Source of the DNA: Eubacterium sp.
GTDB lineage: Bacteria > Bacillota > Clostridia > Oscillospirales > Acutalibacteraceae
Direction: 5' to 3'
Assembly: GCA_017463985.1 (NCBI GenBank)
Contig: JAFUEH010000011.1
Location: forward strand, 1 to 64,000
DNA length: 64,000 bases
A model generated the notes under the pieces. It was not told the DNA's origin, ran no database searches, and was given only the letters and a program-made list of their open reading frames with translations. Below, in pieces: positions 32,488 to 41,489 of this stretch. The translations under genes were made by a program, and so were the position numbers. How positions within the stretch are numbered: the stretch's first letter is position 1; every line of letters starts with the position of its first letter.

Positions 32488-34059
32488 TTACAATATCGCG
32501 TCCAATATGCGCGCCAGCTGTGACGGCACATCGGCGGTACCGTCATTTATTATAACACAGTCGCTTTTGTCTGTATAGTATTTTTCCGAATGCTGTGCGC
32601 GGATTCTTGTCAGAGCCTGCTGTTCTGTCAGGCTGTCACGTGCCATGATCCGCTGCAGACGCACTGCCTCCGGCGCCAGCACACTGATCACCTTATAGCA
32701 GTCGGTCTCCATCTTTGCCTCCAGCAGCTGCGGCGCGTCGAGGACGGTCAGCCCCTTTGCGGCGTCACGGCACAACGCAATGATTGCCGGATGCAGGATG
32801 CGGTTCAGACAGTCGGTGCTTTCTCGGCTGGCAAACGCCCGTTCTGCCAAGCGTTTCCGATCAAGCACACCGTTTTCCGCCACGTCCTCACCGAACGCCG
32901 CCTGCAGCGCCGGCAACACCGGCGACCCCTCCGCTGTAACCTGATGGGAATACGCGTCCGCGTCCACGACGGTAAAGCCCTTTTCCGCCAGCAATGCGCA
33001 GACATAGCCCTTGCCGGCACCCGTCTGGCCGGTCACCCCGAGCGTAAACGGCTTGCGCAGGTCGATCACTGTGAAAGCCGCCGCACGGATCAGCCGGTTA
33101 TAGACCGCCATACCGACGCCGTCCTTGCGCGGCATACGGGCATAGACCTTTTCTGCACCCATTTCATCCAACCGGCGCAACGCGTCAAACAGCTCGCGCG
33201 CCTGGCTCAGATCGTCGCTTTCCCGACCGTAGCACAGGTGCGGTACGGTCACTTGATCGCCCTCAAAACAAAGGGCAAACGCACCGTCGCGGCTATTGAC
33301 AAACTGTTCGTAGAGCGCCTGATCAGCGTCAACCAGCACGACGCGCGCCTTCGGCGCATAATGCTTATATTTCATCCCCGGCGAGGCGGCAACCTCGTCG
33401 TTTTTCATTCCTTCCAGCACTGCCGGCGCTACTTTAACTGGCCCGATCACCGCCTCCAGCATTTCCTTTGTGACAGCGCCAGGGCGCAGAATCGTCGGCA
33501 CATCCGTGGCAAGGGTGATCACGGTGGATTCTACACCTACCGCGCAGTCGCCGCCGTCGATGATCGCGTCAATTTTACCGCTCATATCGTCGATCACGTG
33601 CTGCGCCCTGGTGGGCGACGGCAAACCGCTGGTATTTGCGCTGGGAGCAGCGATCGGACAGCCGCTCGCCCTGATCAAGGCGCGCGCCGTCTCGTTTTGC
33701 GGCATACGCACCGCCACGGTATCCAGTCCGCCGCTGGTCACCGCAGGCACCCGATCGGATTTCTTCAGAATAACCGTCAACGGCGCAGGAAAGAAGGCGT
33801 CTATCAGCGCCTGCGCCGGCGGCGTTACCGCCTGCACCAGCGGCACAATATCCTCTTTTTCTGCAATATGCACAATCAGCGGATTGTCGCTCGGGCGGCC
33901 TTTTGCGGTATAAATGCTTTTGACCGCCGCTTCGTCCAGTGCGTTAGCGCCGAGTCCGTAAACCGTTTCCGTCGGGAAGGCCACCAACCCACCGCGCGCC
34001 ACGAGCGCACCGGCCAGAGCGATATCCTCTTTTGATGTTGTTAAGATTTTTGTATTCAT
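32488..34059 (-). CDS. Fusion: threonylcarbamoyl-AMP synthase (Sua5/TsaC) + dephospho-CoA kinase (CoaE)
   Basis: A 523-residue bifunctional protein. Residues 1 to about 330 are a Sua5-type L-threonylcarbamoyladenylate synthase with both the YrdC core (TAKGRPSDNPLIVHI, PSANTSGLPSPT, RPGAV) and the C-terminal Sua5 domain (SPGMKYKHYAPK). It serves tRNA t6A synthesis. Residues about 338-523 are dephospho-CoA kinase, the last CoA-biosynthesis step, with P-loop TGQTGAGKG and the DADAYSHQV and NRILHPAI motifs. There is no stop between the halves. The two reactions are unrelated, which makes the fusion notable. It precedes prfA on the same strand. Confidence 0.9.
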   Translation of the reverse strand: MNTKILTTSKEDIALAGALVARGGLVAFPTETVYGLGANALDEAAVKSIYTAKGRPSDNPLIVHIAEKEDIVPLVQAVTPPAQALIDAFFPAPLTVILKKSDRVPAVTSGGLDTVAVRMPQNETARALIRASGCPIAAPSANTSGLPSPTRAQHVIDDMSGKIDAIIDGGDCAVGVESTVITLATDVPTILRPGAVTKEMLEAVIGPVKVAPAVLEGMKNDEVAASPGMKYKHYAPKARVVLVDADQALYEQFVNSRDGAFALCFEGDQVTVPHLCYGRESDDLSQARELFDALRRLDEMGAEKVYARMPRKDGVGMAVYNRLIRAAAFTVIDLRKPFTLGVTGQTGAGKGYVCALLAEKGFTVVDADAYSHQVTAEGSPVLPALQAAFGEDVAENGVLDRKRLAERAFASRESTDCLNRILHPAIIALCRDAAKGLTVLDAPQLLEAKMETDCYKVISVLAPEAVRLQRIMARDSLTEQQALTRIRAQHSEKYYTDKSDCVIINDGTADVPSQLARILDAIL

Positions 34060-34103
34060 GGTACCCTACCGATTATTACCGCCCTTTCCTTCCGCCTTCG
34101 TCA

Positions 34104-35177
34104 TCACTCCTGCGTTGCCTTCAGCTTTTCCGCCGTATCGGCTGTGATCAACGCGTCGATCAGCTCATCAAGGTCGCCGTTCAGGATCTGCTCCAGCTTA
34201 TACAGCGTCAGGTTGATACGGTGATCGCTGACGCGGCCCTGCGGATAGTTATAGGTACGGATACGCTCGCTGCGGTCACCGGTACCGACCTGCGCCTTGC
34301 GCTCGCCGGCAATTTCGGCGTCGTGCTTTGCTTTTTCTGCGTCATAAAGCCTGGCACGCAGCACCTTGAGCGCCTTTTCTTTATTTTTATGCTGACTGCG
34401 CTCGTCCTGGCACTCCACCACCGTACCGGTTGGGATATGCGTGATCCGTATCGCGGACGAGGTCTTGTTAATATGCTGACCGCCGGCGCCGCTGGAGCGG
34501 AAGGTGTCGATCTGCAGATCCTTCTCGTTCAGCTCGAAGTCGACCTCCTCCGCCTCCGGCAGCACGGCTACCGTGGTGGTAGAGGTATGGATCCTGCCCT
34601 GACTTTCTGTTTCCGGCACACGCTGAACACGGTGCACGCCCGACTCAAATTTAAAGCGCGAATAAGCCCCGTCGCCCTCCACAGAAAAGGAGATCTCCTT
34701 ATAACCGCCAAGACCGGTTTCATTCGCAGAAAGCACCTCGGTTTTAAAGCCCTTGGATTCGGCATACATCGTATACATACGGTACAACACGCCGGCAAAC
34801 AGCGCGCTTTCCTCACCGCCGGCACCGCCGCGGATCTCAATGATAACGTTCTTATCGTCGTTCGGGTCACGCGGTAGCAGCAGTACCTTCAGCTCCTCCG
34901 CTAAACGCTCCATCAGCGCACGGCTCTGTTCAAATTCCTCCTTGACCATGACGGCAAAGTCCTCGTCCAGCGAGCTGTCGCCCAGCATTTCCTTAGACTC
35001 CTCAAAGGTCTCCTTCGCCGCCTTGTATTCCCTGAACTTCTCTACAACGGGCGTCAGGTGCTTGAGCTCACGCATCAGCTTGGTGTACTGCTCCAGATCA
35101 GCAATCACCTCCGGATCACACACCAGCGCGTTAACCTCCTCAAAGCGTTTTTCCACCTCTAGTAATTTATCAAACAT
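34104..35177 (-). CDS. prfA: Peptide chain release factor 1
   Basis: A 357-residue RF1 that recognises UAA/UAG stop codons. The peptidyl-hydrolysis motif GGQ is in [19 protein letters not shown], and the C-terminal [18 protein letters not shown] is typical. Its start lies inside the end of the DUF951 gene (8-base overlap), with AAAGGA upstream. Confidence 0.96.
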   Translation of the reverse strand: MFDKLLEVEKRFEEVNALVCDPEVIADLEQYTKLMRELKHLTPVVEKFREYKAAKETFEESKEMLGDSSLDEDFAVMVKEEFEQSRALMERLAEELKVLLLPRDPNDDKNVIIEIRGGAGGEESALFAGVLYRMYTMYAESKGFKTEVLSANETGLGGYKEISFSVEGDGAYSRFKFESGVHRVQRVPETESQGRIHTSTTTVAVLPEAEEVDFELNEKDLQIDTFRSSGAGGQHINKTSSAIRITHIPTGTVVECQDERSQHKNKEKALKVLRARLYDAEKAKHDAEIAGERKAQVGTGDRSERIRTYNYPQGRVSDHRINLTLYKLEQILNGDLDELIDALITADTAEKLKATQE

Positions 35178-35364
35178 CGTTTTCGTCCTTTGCTGTTACC
35201 TGTTTAATGTTCTTCTCTATTTTACTGCGCGGCACCATGACTTCCCTGCCGCAGCCGCAGCATTTGATTTTAAAGTCGATCCCGACGCGCAGCACCGTAA
35301 ACGCCTTGCTGCCGCAGGGATGCGGCTTTTTCATCAGCAGTGTATCGCCAACCTTCACGTTCAT
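35170..35364 (-). CDS. DUF951 family small protein
   Basis: A 64-residue DUF951 protein, conserved in Firmicutes and of unknown function. [17 protein letters not shown] and the [12 protein letters not shown] motif suggest a small metal-binding or nucleic-acid-binding fold. AGGAGC precedes the ATG. It is co-transcribed with prfA. Confidence 0.88.
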   Translation of the reverse strand: MNVKVGDTLLMKKPHPCGSKAFTVLRVGIDFKIKCCGCGREVMVPRSKIEKNIKQVTAKDENDV

Positions 35365-35393
35365 GCTATCAGCTCCTATTATCAGTTCATCAT

Positions 35394-35422
35394 ATTATAG
35401 CATCTGTCGCCCGTTTTCGCAA
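35394..35422 (-). promoter_or_regulatory. Promoter of the DUF951-prfA operon
   Basis: TTGCGA (35417-35422), 17-bp spacer, TGC-extended TATAAT (35394-35399), minus strand. Confidence 0.7.
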
Positions 35423-35558
35423 CTGCCTTTCGGCTTTTCGTAGTGTTGTTTTCCGCTGCAGCGTCTCATATTTCCCGCCGCGCCGTCATATAATGCACTG
35501 TAAGCAGCGTAAGATTATCCCCAAACGCTGAACTGCTGTAAAGTAAAGGACTGAGAAC

Positions 35559-36482
35559 ATGACTTTTTATCCGGAGGGACTGAACGACAGTCTGTGCTGT
35601 TCGATGCACAGCCTGCAGGACATTAAGGCGGCGATCCGCAACAAAACCGTGCTGGAGGGTACCGTCACCGTTTGCGACAGCGCGCACAATCTTTATATTG
35701 ACTTGGGCTGTACCACCGGCTTTATGCCGAAAAACGAAGGCGCACTTGGTATTCTTGAAGGAACCGTCAGGGATATTGCGTTGATTTCTAAGGTAGGTCG
35801 GCGTGTATGCTTTCGCATTATGGGGTTTCACCGAAACAGTGACGGAACGACCGTACCGGTGCTGTCACGCCGCGCCGTTCAGCTGGCCTGTAAGGAGGAA
35901 TACCTTGACCCGTTGTGCGCCGGCGATATTATTCCGGCCAAGGTCACGCGCCTGGAGCCATTCGGCGCTTTCATTGACATCGGCTGCGGTATTAATTCAT
36001 TGATTCCGATCGATATGCTGTCCGTTTCGCGCATCAACTGTCCGGAGGAACGCGTCAAGGTCGGTCAACTCATTAAAACCGTGCTCCTGCGCCGTGAACC
36101 GCATAAGCTCACCTTTTCGCTCAAGGAGCTGCTCGGCACTTGGGAGGAAAACGCCGCGGCGTTCTGCGCCGGTGAAACGGTGACCGGCATCGTCCGAAGC
36201 GTGGAAACCTACGGCATTTTCGTTGAGTTGGCGCCCAATCTTGCCGGTCTTGCTGAGCCCTGTGACGGCATACAGCCCGGGCAGCGCGTGGCAGTATTTA
36301 TCAAGTCCGTCATACCCGAAAAGATGAAGATCAAGCTCGCCGTCGTGGAAGTGCTTCCCGAAAGCGATAGTCAAACGCTGCCGCTGCGCTATTATGTCCG
36401 CTGCAGTCACCTTGACCGCTGGTATTATTCACCGCCCGGCGCTGCCAAAACCGTCTTTACGGATTTCACCGCCGCACAGTGA
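35559..36482 (+). CDS. S1 RNA-binding domain protein
   Basis: A 307-residue protein with three S1-like OB folds: residues about 30-95 (VLEGTVTVCDSAHNLYIDLG), 110-180 (GDIIPAKVTRLEPFGAFIDI) and 195-260 (GETVTGIVRSVETYGIFVEL). It resembles short ribosomal-protein-S1-like proteins of Clostridia and probably binds RNA. AAAGGA lies before the ATG. Its own direct regulation is not visible. Confidence 0.88.
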   Translation: MTFYPEGLNDSLCCSMHSLQDIKAAIRNKTVLEGTVTVCDSAHNLYIDLGCTTGFMPKNEGALGILEGTVRDIALISKVGRRVCFRIMGFHRNSDGTTVPVLSRRAVQLACKEEYLDPLCAGDIIPAKVTRLEPFGAFIDIGCGINSLIPIDMLSVSRINCPEERVKVGQLIKTVLLRREPHKLTFSLKELLGTWEENAAAFCAGETVTGIVRSVETYGIFVELAPNLAGLAEPCDGIQPGQRVAVFIKSVIPEKMKIKLAVVEVLPESDSQTLPLRYYVRCSHLDRWYYSPPGAAKTVFTDFTAAQ

Positions 36483-36510
36483 CTACTGACGCCTCTCATA
36501 TCGAAACGCA

Positions 36511-36543
36511 ACAGGGCAACCCGTGCATGGGTTGCCCTGTTTA
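36511..36543. terminator. Bidirectional terminator between the S1 gene and serS
   Basis: Perfect 12-bp stem ACAGGGCAACCC / GGGTTGCCCTGT with a 6-base loop. Confidence 0.9.
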
Positions 36544-36556
36544 TATTGATGTCGGC

Positions 36557-37843
36557 TTATTTTTTCGGCAGGATCTTGTCCTTGCCGCCCATATACATCC
36601 TGAGCGCTTCCGGAATATTGACAGAGCCGTCCGCATTCAGGTTGTTTTCCAGGAAGGCAATCAGCATTCTCGGCGGCGCCACAACGGTATTGTTCAGCGT
36701 ATGCGCCAGGTAATTGCCCTTTTCTCCCTTGACCCTGATCTTTAACCTTCTTGCCTGCGCGTCCGTCAGGTTAGAGCAGGAGCCAACCTCAAAATATTTC
36801 TTCTGACGGGGACTCCACGCCTCGACGTCTACACTCTTGACCTTGAGATCCGCCAGGTCGCCGGAGCAGCACTCGAGCGTGCGCACCGGAATATCCAGGC
36901 TGCGGAACAGATCGACCGTATTCTGCCAAAGCTGGTCAAACCAGTAAGGCGATTCCTCCGGCTTACAGACAACGACCATCTCCTGCTTTTCAAACTGATG
37001 GATGCGGTACACGCCGCGCTCCTCGATACCGTGCGCGCCCTTTTCCTTGCGGAAACACGGAGAATACGAGGTCAGCGTGAGCGGCAGCTTTTCCTCCGGC
37101 GTGATCGTGTCAATAAATTTACCGATCATGGAATGCTCTGACGTACCGATCAGGTAGAGATCCTCGCCCTCGATCTTGTACATCATGGCGTCCATTTCCT
37201 CAAAGCTCATGACGCCGGTCACCACGTTAGAGCGGATCATGAACGGCGGCACAACGTAGGTAAAGCCGCGGTCGATCATAAAGTCACGCGCATAGCTGAT
37301 CACGGCGCTGTGCAGGCGCGCAATGTCGCCCATCAGGTAATAGAACCCGTTGCCGGCAACACGACCGGCAGCGTCCATATCGATACCGTCGAAGGTTTCC
37401 ATAATGTCCGTATGATACGGAATGGGAAAGTCCGGTACCGCCGGCTCGCCGTAGCGCTGTACCTCTACATTTTCGCTGTCGTCCTTGCCGATCGGCACCG
37501 ACGGATCAATGATATTCGGGATCGCCATCATGATCTTTGTCACGCGCTCATTGAGTTCCGCCTCTCTGGCGGAAAGCGACTCCAGCTCCTTTGCCTGTGC
37601 GGTCACCTGCTCCTTAAGTGCCATTCCCTCTTCTCGTTTTCCCTGTGCCATTAAGGCGCCGATCTGTTTAGAGATCTTGTTACGGTTAGCGCGCAGCTCG
37701 TCAGCCTTTACCATGACGGCGCGGCGCTCCTCGTCCAGCTGAATGACCTCGTCTACCAGCGGCAGCTTGTGCTCCTGGAACTTCTTTTGGATATTTTCCT
37801 TTACAATTTCGGGATTTTCCCTCACAAATTTAATGTCAAGCAC
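36557..37843 (-). CDS. serS: Seryl-tRNA synthetase
   Basis: A 428-residue class II synthetase. The N-terminal coiled-coil arm (residues 30-100) is followed by the core with motif 2 (PCFRKEKGAHG...YRIHQFEK) and motif 3 (NTVVAPPRMLIAFLE). GTG start with AGGAGG 8 bases upstream. It follows parB by 12 bases and has no T-box, so it is probably co-transcribed with the partition genes. Confidence 0.96.
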   Translation of the reverse strand: MLDIKFVRENPEIVKENIQKKFQEHKLPLVDEVIQLDEERRAVMVKADELRANRNKISKQIGALMAQGKREEGMALKEQVTAQAKELESLSAREAELNERVTKIMMAIPNIIDPSVPIGKDDSENVEVQRYGEPAVPDFPIPYHTDIMETFDGIDMDAAGRVAGNGFYYLMGDIARLHSAVISYARDFMIDRGFTYVVPPFMIRSNVVTGVMSFEEMDAMMYKIEGEDLYLIGTSEHSMIGKFIDTITPEEKLPLTLTSYSPCFRKEKGAHGIEERGVYRIHQFEKQEMVVVCKPEESPYWFDQLWQNTVDLFRSLDIPVRTLECCSGDLADLKVKSVDVEAWSPRQKKYFEVGSCSNLTDAQARRLKIRVKGEKGNYLAHTLNNTVVAPPRMLIAFLENNLNADGSVNIPEALRMYMGGKDKILPKK

Positions 37844-37855
37844 CGTTATTTCCTC

Positions 37856-38704
37856 CTATTCCTTATATAATGCATTCGCTAACGCCTTCAGATCGTCCTG
37901 CGAATAAAATTCTATCTCCAGTGTGCCCCTGCTGCCGCTGTTTGATACCTTGACCTTTCTGCCGAGTGTTTCAGACAGAGACAGCGCCACCTCGTCGTAA
38001 AACGAATCGCGCGTTTTACGGCGTGCAGCCGTTGCACGGCGACGCGGTGACTGGGCCATTTTTTCCACGTCGCGCACCGTAAGTTTCATTGAAACGATAC
38101 GGTTTGCCGCCTCGAGCATCATCGCTTCGTTTTCAAACCCAAGCAGCGCACGCGCATGACCGGCGGAGATCACGCCGCTTTTCGTCATTTCGCGTACCTC
38201 CTCCGGCAACCGTAGCAATCGCAAAGCATTGGCGATCGCCGGCCGCGACTTTCCGACAGAGACCGCAATCTCTTCCTGCGTATAACCGCATTTATCAGCG
38301 AGCGCCTGCAAGCCCTCCGCTTCTTCGATCGGGTTCAGATCCTCACGCTGCAGGTTCTCGATAATTGCAAGCTCCATTGCCTCTGTGTCGCTGAGCTCCT
38401 TAACAACGACAGGGACTTCGGTCAAGCCTGCCAACCGTGCCGCTCGCCAACGGCGCTCGCCGGCAACGAGCTGGTAGCTCCCTTCCGGCAATGGGCGAAC
38501 CAGCAGCGGTTGTAATACGCCATGCTGACGGATCGAGTCCGCCAGTTCCTCCAGCGCCGTCTCGTCAAACGTCTTACGCGGCTGATCACGGTTGGGGATA
38601 ATATCGTTAAGCGGCAGGGTGCTGGTAGATACGCCGTCGCTGACGCTGTTTTCAAACATCAGCGCGCCGAGCCCCTTGCCGAGTCCGGATTGCTTTTTAG
38701 CCAT
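37856..38704 (-). CDS. parB: Chromosome-partitioning protein ParB/Spo0J
   Basis: A 282-residue ParB CTPase that loads on parS and spreads. Features are the N-terminal KKQSGLGKGLGALM, CTP-binding GERRWRAARLAG, ENLQREDLNPIEEA, the HTH YTQEEIAVSVGKSRPAIAN and a C-terminal dimer domain. ATG 38704 has AAGGAG upstream; a longer in-frame reading exists but lacks a site. The start overlaps the NERD gene's end by 8 bases. The matching parS sites are at 40427-40467. Confidence 0.95.
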   Translation of the reverse strand: MAKKQSGLGKGLGALMFENSVSDGVSTSTLPLNDIIPNRDQPRKTFDETALEELADSIRQHGVLQPLLVRPLPEGSYQLVAGERRWRAARLAGLTEVPVVVKELSDTEAMELAIIENLQREDLNPIEEAEGLQALADKCGYTQEEIAVSVGKSRPAIANALRLLRLPEEVREMTKSGVISAGHARALLGFENEAMMLEAANRIVSMKLTVRDVEKMAQSPRRRATAARRKTRDSFYDEVALSLSETLGRKVKVSNSGSRGTLEIEFYSQDDLKALANALYKE

Positions 38705-39605
38705 TTCTATTCTCCTTATATCTGTATATCGTTCGTGTAAAGTGACATTGGGGATATCCTGTGCAACCAATAAAAGGTCCGGCCTTGCCGTTGCGTTTCA
38801 CTAATCTTTTACCGCATTCCGGGCAAATCCACTCTTGTTTACGTCGCTCAGCTTCTTGTTGTTCTACAAGCGGTCGATATCTTTCAACAAAACTGTTTTT
38901 ATTGACCTGGTGCAAGGATAATATAGATTGTCCTGTCGTCAGCATTTCCTTCCTTGAAAAACCCGCCTGTTTCACTTGAGCAGTGCAAGCCTTTATAGTT
39001 GTCGCTAGATTGTCAGCACGGATGACGGTGTTCTTTATTTCCTCTGGCGCATATCTGTCATCAATAATTGTTTTGGCATTAGAAAGGACTACTAACGATT
39101 TAGTAAATCGCTTGTTAACCAACCTCGTCAATGCGCCAAAAACCTTTCCGTATCTGGCAGCATCAGCGTTGTTGAGCACAACCAAATGTCGTTCGTTTTG
39201 CGTAATTGGCGACGGAAAGCCCTCTTTTACAGTTTTTCCATTATAGGAATAGCTCCTGATAAAATCGCCCTTATCGTTAATTTTGATATTACCGTATAGA
39301 TTTTTACATTCAATAATAAAATTTAACTTAGAGGTGATAACATAAAAGTCAATTTGCGCCGTCAGACCCTCATGCTCAATATATAGATCCTGTAAAACAA
39401 CCATATCTAAATCGGCATATTGCAGTTGATACAATATTTCGGCTTCTCCTGCATTGCCATACTCAAGATATTGTATTTGCTTTCCTATATCGTCTTTTAA
39501 GGTACCTGTAGCGCGCTTCTCAAGCTCTTTAAGTTGAGCAAGCTGCTCATCAGATTCCGTTCCGTCTTTAAGTACAGTAATTTCTGCTTTTCTGAATAAG
39601 CTCAT
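38697..39605 (-). CDS. NERD-domain nuclease-like protein with topoisomerase-type zinc finger
   Basis: A 302-residue protein. Residues about 50-170 form a NERD domain with the PD-(D/E)xK-like pattern QIDFYV...FIIECKN. Residues about 262-295 are a C4 zinc ribbon (CPECGKRLVKRNGKAGPFIG, then CTGYPQC) as at the end of bacterial topoisomerase I. It is visibly richer in A+T than its neighbours. It sits between parA (9-base gap) and parB (8-base overlap), normally adjacent genes, so it is either an inserted passenger or a DNA-processing factor tied to segregation. AAGGAGG lies before the start. Confidence 0.85.
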   Translation of the reverse strand: MSLFRKAEITVLKDGTESDEQLAQLKELEKRATGTLKDDIGKQIQYLEYGNAGEAEILYQLQYADLDMVVLQDLYIEHEGLTAQIDFYVITSKLNFIIECKNLYGNIKINDKGDFIRSYSYNGKTVKEGFPSPITQNERHLVVLNNADAARYGKVFGALTRLVNKRFTKSLVVLSNAKTIIDDRYAPEEIKNTVIRADNLATTIKACTAQVKQAGFSRKEMLTTGQSILSLHQVNKNSFVERYRPLVEQQEAERRKQEWICPECGKRLVKRNGKAGPFIGCTGYPQCHFTRTIYRYKENRNG

Positions 39606-39614
39606 TGTACCTCC

Positions 39615-40376
39615 TTATTGCTTTTTCAAGAACTCATCGGTGAACTTTTTATAGGCAAAGGAAGCCTTAGAATACTTTTCATAGTAAATGACCGGCTCTC
39701 CGAACGACGGTGCTTCCGCAATTTTTACACTGCGCGGAATCATGGTCTTATAGGTTTTCTTCGGGAAGAACTGATTCACCTCGTCGATGACCTGCTGCGT
39801 CAGCTTCAAACGGCTGTCATACATCGTAAAAAGCACGCCCTCCAGCTCCAGATGAGGATTATATTCTTTTTTTACCGTTCTAACGGTGTTCACTAACTGG
39901 CTGAGCCCCTCGAGCGCATAGTATTCGCACTGCAGCGGAACAATCAACGTATCGGCTGCAACCAGCGCATTGATCGACAGGATGCCAAGACTCGGCGGAC
40001 AGTCGATAATAATATAGTCATACTCTACTACCAGCGTAGCGATCGCCTTTTTCAGGATACGGTTACGGTTTTCCACATTAGAAAGCTCAATTTCAGCACC
40101 GGCAAGATCAATGCTCGCTGGCAGAACGGACAGGTTCTTAAACGCCGTTTCCGTCAGAATAGAACGCGCGGTTACTTCACCGAGCAGCATATCGTAAGTG
40201 GAATAATCCAGCGTACTTTTATCAATACCTACACCGGATGTAGCGTTACCCTGCGGATCAACATCAATCAGTAGGGTTTTATAGCCCTTATATCCCAAAG
40301 CAGCCGCCATATTCACGCAGGTCGTTGTTTTGCCTACGCCGCCTTTTTGATTAAAGATCGTTACTATTTTACCCAT
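39615..40376 (-). CDS. parA: ParA/Soj chromosome-partitioning ATPase
   Basis: A 253-residue Soj-type ATPase. Deviant Walker A QKGGVGKTTT is at residues 10-19; also DVDPQGNATSG, IIIDCPPSLG and ITIPRSVKIAEAPSFG-like MIPRSVKIAEAPSFG. It works with ParB and parS to place origins. GAGGTG lies before the ATG. The upstream 170 bases hold the parS palindrome. Confidence 0.96.
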   Translation of the reverse strand: MGKIVTIFNQKGGVGKTTTCVNMAAALGYKGYKTLLIDVDPQGNATSGVGIDKSTLDYSTYDMLLGEVTARSILTETAFKNLSVLPASIDLAGAEIELSNVENRNRILKKAIATLVVEYDYIIIDCPPSLGILSINALVAADTLIVPLQCEYYALEGLSQLVNTVRTVKKEYNPHLELEGVLFTMYDSRLKLTQQVIDEVNQFFPKKTYKTMIPRSVKIAEAPSFGEPVIYYEKYSKASFAYKKFTDEFLKKQ

Positions 40377-40426
40377 AACTTCACCTCGTTACGTGTTATT
40401 ATACATGATTATGCGGTTAATAGCAA

Positions 40427-40467
40427 TGTTTCACGTGAAACTTTTTGAAAAAGTTTCACGTGAAACA
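40427..40467. promoter_or_regulatory. Two parS sites forming one long palindrome
   Basis: TGTTTCACGTGAAACT (40427-40442) and AGTTTCACGTGAAACA (40452-40467) match the Firmicute parS TGTTNCACGTGAAACA. With the central TTTTGAAAA they make a nearly perfect 41-bp inverted repeat between parA and noc. Confidence 0.95.
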
Positions 40468-40472
40468 TAAAA

Positions 40473-40510
40473 CAGCAAAGCAGACGAGCGGGTGCCCGTC
40501 TGCTTCGCTG
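40473..40510 (-). terminator. Terminator after noc
   Basis: Stem CAGCGAAGCAGACG / CGTCTGCTTTGCTG with a T-rich 3' side, minus-strand reading, right next to parS. Confidence 0.75.
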
Positions 40511-40550
40511 TGATGAAAAGAGGAGAATATGTTTAAAACGGTTTCCCGTT

Positions 40551-41375
40551 TTAAGCCAAATTAAGTTTCTTTACGCCGGCTTCGCGTAAGCCGTCGGTTT
40601 TTGGGATTTTCACTTTAAATTCAATATATTCTTCTGTTTCCGTCTTATCCGTCTCCGCGTCAATGCCGGAGGCCTTCATGGCTTCGATTGCGCGGTTAAC
40701 GGTGTTGACAAAAATCCGTAGGTCTTTAAAAATTTTGACCACATTCTGTTTATGCTGTACAACATTATTCGTCATAACATCGATCAATCGTTCAGTTTGC
40801 TCGACATTGAGTCCTTTTTCCTTGATTTTGTTCAGCGCTGTCCAAAGCTCTTTTTCGTTGTCTAGCCGCAGCAGCGCCCGTGCATGACGTTCTGTCAAGC
40901 CTTCCTTTTCAATAAAATAGCGAACATCCACCGGCAGCTTGAGCAGACGCAGCTTATTAGAAAGCGCAGACTGACTCTTTCCGAGCCGTTTTGCACATTC
41001 CGCCTGCGTCATGCCGAAATGGTTAATGAGCTGACCAATGGCCGCTGCCTCCTCAAAAAAGGTCAGGTCAGCGCGCTGGACATTTTCTAAGATAGAGTAG
41101 ACAGCGCTCTGTTCGTAGCTACAGTCGAGCTCAATGCAGGGGACCGTGTCCACGTTCGCCAGGATTGCTGCGCGCAGCCGCCGCTCTCCGGCAACCACCT
41201 CAAAGTAAGCCGAATTGTTGATCCGCCGGATCAATAGCGGCTGAAGGACACCGTTTTCTTTAATGGAATCTGCCAGCGACAGTAACTCCTCACTCTCAAA
41301 TTTATGCCGCGGCTGATAGGGATTGGGAAGCAGCTTTTCGGTCGGCATAAGCGTAATATTGTTCAACAGGAACAC
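40551..41375 (-). CDS. noc: ParB-family nucleoid occlusion protein Noc
   Basis: A 274-residue ParB paralogue with GERRLRAAILANVD, ENVQRADLTFFEEAAAI and HTH MTQAECAKRLGKSQSALSN, located directly downstream of rsmG as in Bacillus noc. Noc proteins bind their own sites and the membrane and block septation over DNA. The start is GTG with AAAGGG close upstream. The N-terminal membrane-binding amphipathic helix of Bacillus Noc is not evident: the visible N-terminus is FLLNNITLMPTEK. It could instead be a second ParB acting at the adjacent parS. Confidence 0.85.
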   Translation of the reverse strand: MFLLNNITLMPTEKLLPNPYQPRHKFESEELLSLADSIKENGVLQPLLIRRINNSAYFEVVAGERRLRAAILANVDTVPCIELDCSYEQSAVYSILENVQRADLTFFEEAAAIGQLINHFGMTQAECAKRLGKSQSALSNKLRLLKLPVDVRYFIEKEGLTERHARALLRLDNEKELWTALNKIKEKGLNVEQTERLIDVMTNNVVQHKQNVVKIFKDLRIFVNTVNRAIEAMKASGIDAETDKTETEEYIEFKVKIPKTDGLREAGVKKLNLA

Positions 41376-41430
41376 GCCCTTTGATTAGCTTGTCCTCCCT
41401 CATCTGTGACCATCATACCACACCTCACAC

Positions 41431-41463
41431 AAAAAAGAAAGGATTTCTCATCGTGAGAAATCC
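41431..41463 (-). terminator. Terminator between rsmG and noc
   Basis: GGATTTCTCA / TGAGAAATCC hairpin followed by TTTCTTTTTT in the minus-strand reading. Confidence 0.88.
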
Positions 41464-41489
41464 AGTCGTATCGACAGTTTGCGCCGTTA

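Noticed and set aside
32590-34035. 481-codon plus-strand open frame
   Set aside because: Antisense to the Sua5-CoaE gene; composition shadow.
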